From: JACDBZ01 sp038233215
GTDB taxonomy: Bacteria > Chloroflexota > Limnocylindria > QHBO01
Reading direction: 5' to 3'
NCBI GenBank assembly: GCA_038233215.1
Contig: JBBSML010000008.1
Coordinates: 30,339 to 94,338, forward strand
Length of the DNA: 64,000 nucleotides
The position numbers were made by a program, and so were the translations under genes. Position 1 is the first letter of the stretch; each line of letters begins with the position of its first letter. Below are positions 60,823 through 64,000 of this stretch, in pieces. The notes under the pieces were generated by a model. That model searched no databases, had not been told where the DNA came from, and saw only the letters and a list, made by a program, of their open reading frames with translations.

Positions 60823-62484
60823 TCAGCGCTGGCGCCTGTCGGCCAGCATGGTGGCCACCTCGCGGTCGCTGACGCCGAAGCGACGTAGGGCGTGGCGGAT
60901 CAGTTCGTTGCCCAGCTCGCGCTCGGCGACCACCACTCGCGCGACCCCGAGGCGCCGCAGGTCGGCCTCCTCTGCCTCGGAGTGGGCCCGGGCCACGATC
61001 TCGATCCGCGGGTTGCGGGCCAGCGCGTAGACGACAGCCTGGCGGGTCGCAAGGGCATCGGGGATGGCAATGATGAGCGCGTGTGCATCGGTCACGCGTC
61101 CCTGGTCCAGGACCGATTGAGCTCCGGCTTCACCGTAGATGATTGCCGTTCCCGCGGCGCGTGCCGTGCGGGCCAGCGAGTAGTCGCCGTCGATTGCCAC
61201 CCAGCCGAACCCGCGGGATTCCAGGACGCGCGCCACGGAGCGACCGACCCGACCGTAGCCCAGAATGATGGCGTGACGGCGGAGATTGGCGGCCGGCTCC
61301 TCGCCGGGCAGGGGATCCTGCCGTGTGATGCGATCGAATCGTGTGCCGACGCCGCGGGCCAGGGCCAACAGCGGCTCCGCGGTGAGAATGGAAAGGACGA
61401 CGGCACCCATCGCCAACGAAAAGGTCTCGGGAGCGACCGCGTTGAGCGCCAGCCCGGCGGAAGCGAGCACGAAGCTGAATTCGCCGCTCTGCCCGATCAG
61501 CGCGCCCGCACGCAGGGCGGTCGACGTTCGCTGGCCGTCGAAGAGGGCGAGTCCGGCAATCGGGATCGCCTTCCCAAACGTGATGATCAGCAGCAGTGCC
61601 AGGACGACGGGCCAGGCGGCCAGGATGGCGGCCGGCTGGAGAAGGATGCCGATCGATACGAAGAAGAACGTGCTGAACAACTCGCGCAGCGGCACGATCT
61701 CGCCGAGCACGCTGGCCGTCAGGTCGGAATCGGCGAGGGCCAGCCCGGCGACGAAGGCGCCGAGCGCTACGCTCACGCCGAGCGCGCTGGCAGCGAAGGC
61801 GGTACCGATGGAGATCACCGCGACGGCGATCACGAACAGCTCGCGGGAGCGCAGTCCGGCGATGAAGCCGAGGAGCGGCGGAAGTATCCGAGAGCCGCCG
61901 ACCAGGACGAGCGCAACAACGCCGAGGGCCACGACACCGGCGCCGACCAGCCCCAGCCAGGACTCCTCGGCCTGGCTGCCCAGCGCGGAAAGCGTCACGA
62001 CCAGGACGACCGTCACCAGGTCCTGGACGATTGACACGCCAAGCGCGATCCGGCCGTGCGTCGTGGTGTTCAGTGTCGTCTCACCGGCCACCTTCACCAG
62101 AACGACGGTCGAGCAGACCGCGACGGCCCCGCCGATGAACAGCGCCTCGATCAGCTCCCAGCCGAGCATGAGTCCGACCCCGGTGCCGATCAGCATGGTG
62201 AGGGCCACCTGCGCCGGCACGCCGGCCAGGATGCGCCCACCGACCGAGCGAAGCTCACCCAGCCTGAACTGGAGACCGATGCTGAACATCAGGAGCGCAA
62301 CGCCGATATCGGCCAGCGCCAGGACCTCCTCCCGATCGGCAACGAATCCGGGCGTGAAAGGTCCCACGACCATGCCGGCGGCGATGTAGCCGAGCATTGG
62401 CGGGAGCCGGAGCCGATGCGCCACTGCCCCGAGGACGAGCGCCGCCCCCAGCGCGACGAGCAACGTCAGCCCGAGTCCGTTCAA
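60823..62484 (-). CDS. Kef/CPA2-type cation:proton antiporter with TrkA-N domain
   Basis: 553 residues. About twelve helices (AAGMVVGPFTPGF, STVVLVKVAGE, VQDLVTVVLVVTL, ALGVSVALGAFVAGLALADS) precede a cytoplasmic RCK domain at ~405-550 with Rossmann motif ILGYGRVGRSVARVLESRG. This matches YbaL/KefB exchangers that move K+ or Na+ against protons under nucleotide control. The last ~30 residues replace the TrkA-C domain. Confidence 0.9.
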   Translation of the reverse strand: MNGLGLTLLVALGAALVLGAVAHRLRLPPMLGYIAAGMVVGPFTPGFVADREEVLALADIGVALLMFSIGLQFRLGELRSVGGRILAGVPAQVALTMLIGTGVGLMLGWELIEALFIGGAVAVCSTVVLVKVAGETTLNTTTHGRIALGVSIVQDLVTVVLVVTLSALGSQAEESWLGLVGAGVVALGVVALVLVGGSRILPPLLGFIAGLRSRELFVIAVAVISIGTAFAASALGVSVALGAFVAGLALADSDLTASVLGEIVPLRELFSTFFFVSIGILLQPAAILAAWPVVLALLLIITFGKAIPIAGLALFDGQRTSTALRAGALIGQSGEFSFVLASAGLALNAVAPETFSLAMGAVVLSILTAEPLLALARGVGTRFDRITRQDPLPGEEPAANLRRHAIILGYGRVGRSVARVLESRGFGWVAIDGDYSLARTARAAGTAIIYGEAGAQSVLDQGRVTDAHALIIAIPDALATRQAVVYALARNPRIEIVARAHSEAEEADLRRLGVARVVVAERELGNELIRHALRRFGVSDREVATMLADRRQR

Positions 62485-62649
62485 GGCACGAACCGGCAGT
62501 CGGCGGCGCGGGGCGTCGTCGGCGGCATGGGCCGATCATACCGGTCGATCGCCGATCATCGGCTAGACTGGAACGGCTGGGCGGCGGCCGAACCGCGGCC
62601 CCGGAGAGGTTGCGCATGCGGCCTCATTTCAGTATTCGGAGCGATTTCC

Positions 62650-63198
62650 ATGGCCGACCAGGAGCGGGCGCCGACGCCCGAGACGATCACCCAGAAGACC
62701 ACCATCGCCGAAGCCGACCGCATCCTGCGGATGGAGCCAGTGGTCGTCCGCGCGACCGACAGCCTGGGGCAGGTCGCCGGCATGGCGGTCGAGAACACCG
62801 GCTGCCGCGTCATCGCCGTTGTCGATGAGGATCGAAAGCTCGTCGGGGTCATCCCGATCCGCTCCCTGGTGAACGACGTGTTCCTGAAGATCGTGCCCGA
62901 GGAGTTCCTCGGCGAGATCATGGACCTCGAAGCCGCCATGAAGTATGCGAAGCACGTCGCGGCTCGCACCGCCGGCGACATCATGGCCGACCCGGTCAGC
63001 GTGCACCCCGATGAGACCGTTCGCGCGGCGTTCGAACGCATGCACGTGAGCCATCTCAACGGCCTGCCGATCACGGATCGGGACGAGATCGTGGTCGGAT
63101 ACGTCGACCAGCTCGAGCTGCTCATCGTGTGGGTCCGCGCCACCGGTCGCGAGGCGCTCCTCGAGCCAGCGCCGGCCGCCGACAGGGACGACGCATGA
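62650..63198 (+). CDS. CBS domain protein
   Basis: 182 residues with two CBS motifs (about 30-85: VVRATDSLGQVAGMAVE to LVGVIPIRSLV; about 110-165: DIMADPVSVHPDETVRAAFERMHVSHLNGLPI). CBS pairs bind adenosyl nucleotides and regulate transporters. The stop overlaps the transporter start (ATGA), so it is most likely its regulator. It is divergent from the Kef gene. Confidence 0.88.
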   Translation: MADQERAPTPETITQKTTIAEADRILRMEPVVVRATDSLGQVAGMAVENTGCRVIAVVDEDRKLVGVIPIRSLVNDVFLKIVPEEFLGEIMDLEAAMKYAKHVAARTAGDIMADPVSVHPDETVRAAFERMHVSHLNGLPITDRDEIVVGYVDQLELLIVWVRATGREALLEPAPAADRDDA

Positions 63199-64000
63199 CG
63201 ATCGAGGTCGTCGTGGGCCTCGCCATCTTCGGCGTCACGTATCTGCTCATCGCAACAGAGCGCGTCCACAAGACGCTCGCCGCCATGGCCGGTGGAATCG
63301 CGATGGTCCTGCTCGGCATCGTCAGCCAGGAGCAGGCGTTCGAGGAGATCGACTTCAACGTCATCTTCCTGCTCGCGGGAATGATGATCCTGGCCGGCAT
63401 CATTCGGAAGACGGGGGTCTTCGGCTGGATCGCGGTCCGCGCGGCCCGGTTCGCGAGCGGCGAGCCGTATCGGATCCTCGTCGTCCTGAGTGTCATCACG
63501 GCGTTCGCCTCGGCGCTGCTCGACAACGTCACGACCGTCGTGCTCGTGGGTCCGATCACGCTCTTCCTCGCCGCTCGGCTGGGCATGAACCCGTTCCCGT
63601 TCCTCATGAGCGAGATCTTGGCGTCGAACATCGGCGGCGCCTCGACGCTCATCGGCGACCCCCCGAACATCCTCATCGGGAGCGCGGCTGGCCTGGATTT
63701 CGGCGCATTCCTGGTGAACATGGCTCCGCTGTCAGCCATCCTGCTGGTCCTCTACCTCCTGGCGGCACGCTGGCTCTTCCGCGGCCAGCTCGAAGCCGAT
63801 CCGGCACTGCGGGAGAGCCTCCTCGAGCTCGATGAGAGCGAGATGATCACGAACCCCGGCCTGCTGCGCGTCGCGCTCATCGTGCTCGGGCTCACGCTCG
63901 TCGGCTTCCTGTTCCACGGCGTCCTGCACCTCGAGCCCGCGACGATCGCACTGGCCGGCGCGGTGGTGCTCATGCTCCTGGCCCGCGAGAGCCCGGACGA
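63195..64000 (+). CDS. ArsB/NhaD-type (SLC13-like) ion transporter, C-terminus outside window
   Basis: First 268 residues only. Eight or so helices; DNVTTVVLVGPITLFLAA and SNIGGASTLIGDPPNILIGSAAGL are the conserved signature of the ion-transporter superfamily members such as ArsB, NhaD and the P protein. No ArsR or ArsC is near, so arsenite is not implied. Its start overlaps the CBS gene as ATGA. Confidence 0.87.
   Translation, partial: MTIEVVVGLAIFGVTYLLIATERVHKTLAAMAGGIAMVLLGIVSQEQAFEEIDFNVIFLLAGMMILAGIIRKTGVFGWIAVRAARFASGEPYRILVVLSVITAFASALLDNVTTVVLVGPITLFLAARLGMNPFPFLMSEILASNIGGASTLIGDPPNILIGSAAGLDFGAFLVNMAPLSAILLVLYLLAARWLFRGQLEADPALRESLLELDESEMITNPGLLRVALIVLGLTLVGFLFHGVLHLEPATIALAGAVVLMLLARESPD

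Noticed and set aside
63195..64000. Arsenite efflux pump ArsB
   Set aside because: The fold fits, but no ars genes are present and a CBS partner points to general ion transport.

Overview
The window is GC-rich, densely coded bacterial chromosome with about 62 protein genes, mostly in short operons with ATGA, GTGA or TGATG overlaps. I see no rRNA, tRNA, CRISPR array, insertion sequence or prophage. The mix suggests a Chloroflexota (Limnocylindria-like) or actinobacterial-type soil or freshwater organism: DUF3179 lipoproteins, DUF4331, a LuxR-family ATPase regulator, an RsbR-RsbS-RsbT stressosome, a three-gene proton-translocating transhydrogenase and a translational-type Trp T-box. This placement is an inference from gene content, not a phylogenetic result.

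Layout. 1-4.2 kb: aromatic amino acid entry genes. DAHP synthase (minus) and trpE-trpG (plus) flank an SDR gene, and each has its own RNA leader: an aromatic-codon leader peptide with a terminator for DAHP synthase, and a Trp T-box for trpE. 4.3-11.6 kb: SRAP protein, BioY, ROK kinase, BON protein, GlcD-like oxidase, hydrolase, XdhC and MoaA. 11.6-19 kb: CopC-CopD fusion, class V aminotransferase, TSUP transporter and two DUF3179 lipoproteins. 19-27 kb: two flavin disulfide reductases, UbiA prenyltransferase, NAD(P)HX epimerase, a Crp/Fnr regulator, DinB protein and HutI. 27-30 kb: a receiver-thioredoxin-reductase fusion coupled to a cNMP-binding histidine kinase. 30-37 kb: EamA exporter, two ABC exporters, a sarcosine-oxidase-like enzyme and a macro-domain protein. 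37-43.4 kb: a secreted Leu/Asn-rich protein, the LuxR ATPase, the stressosome and a DUF2171 protein with a tiny membrane peptide. 43.5-46.4 kb: pntAA-pntAB-pntB. 46.5-50.3 kb: CPBP protein, small membrane proteins, thioesterase and CDF transporter. 50.4-55.9 kb: TPR protein, NicO-type transporter, DUF4331 protein and a divergent sortase-like lipoprotein. 56-64 kb: phosphotransferase, Cys/His mini-protein plus DUF937, 5'-nucleotidase, HAD hydrolase, Kef antiporter, CBS protein and an ArsB/NhaD-type transporter that runs off the end.

The strongest points for a second look are the two unlike RNA regulators of aromatic synthesis within 1.3 kb, the DUF4331/NicO/TPR/sortase-like cluster of unknown function, a stressosome without its usual downstream partners, and several decayed gene remnants in the intergenic spaces (ycnI-like tail, choice-of-anchor I fragment, phosphotransferase tail).
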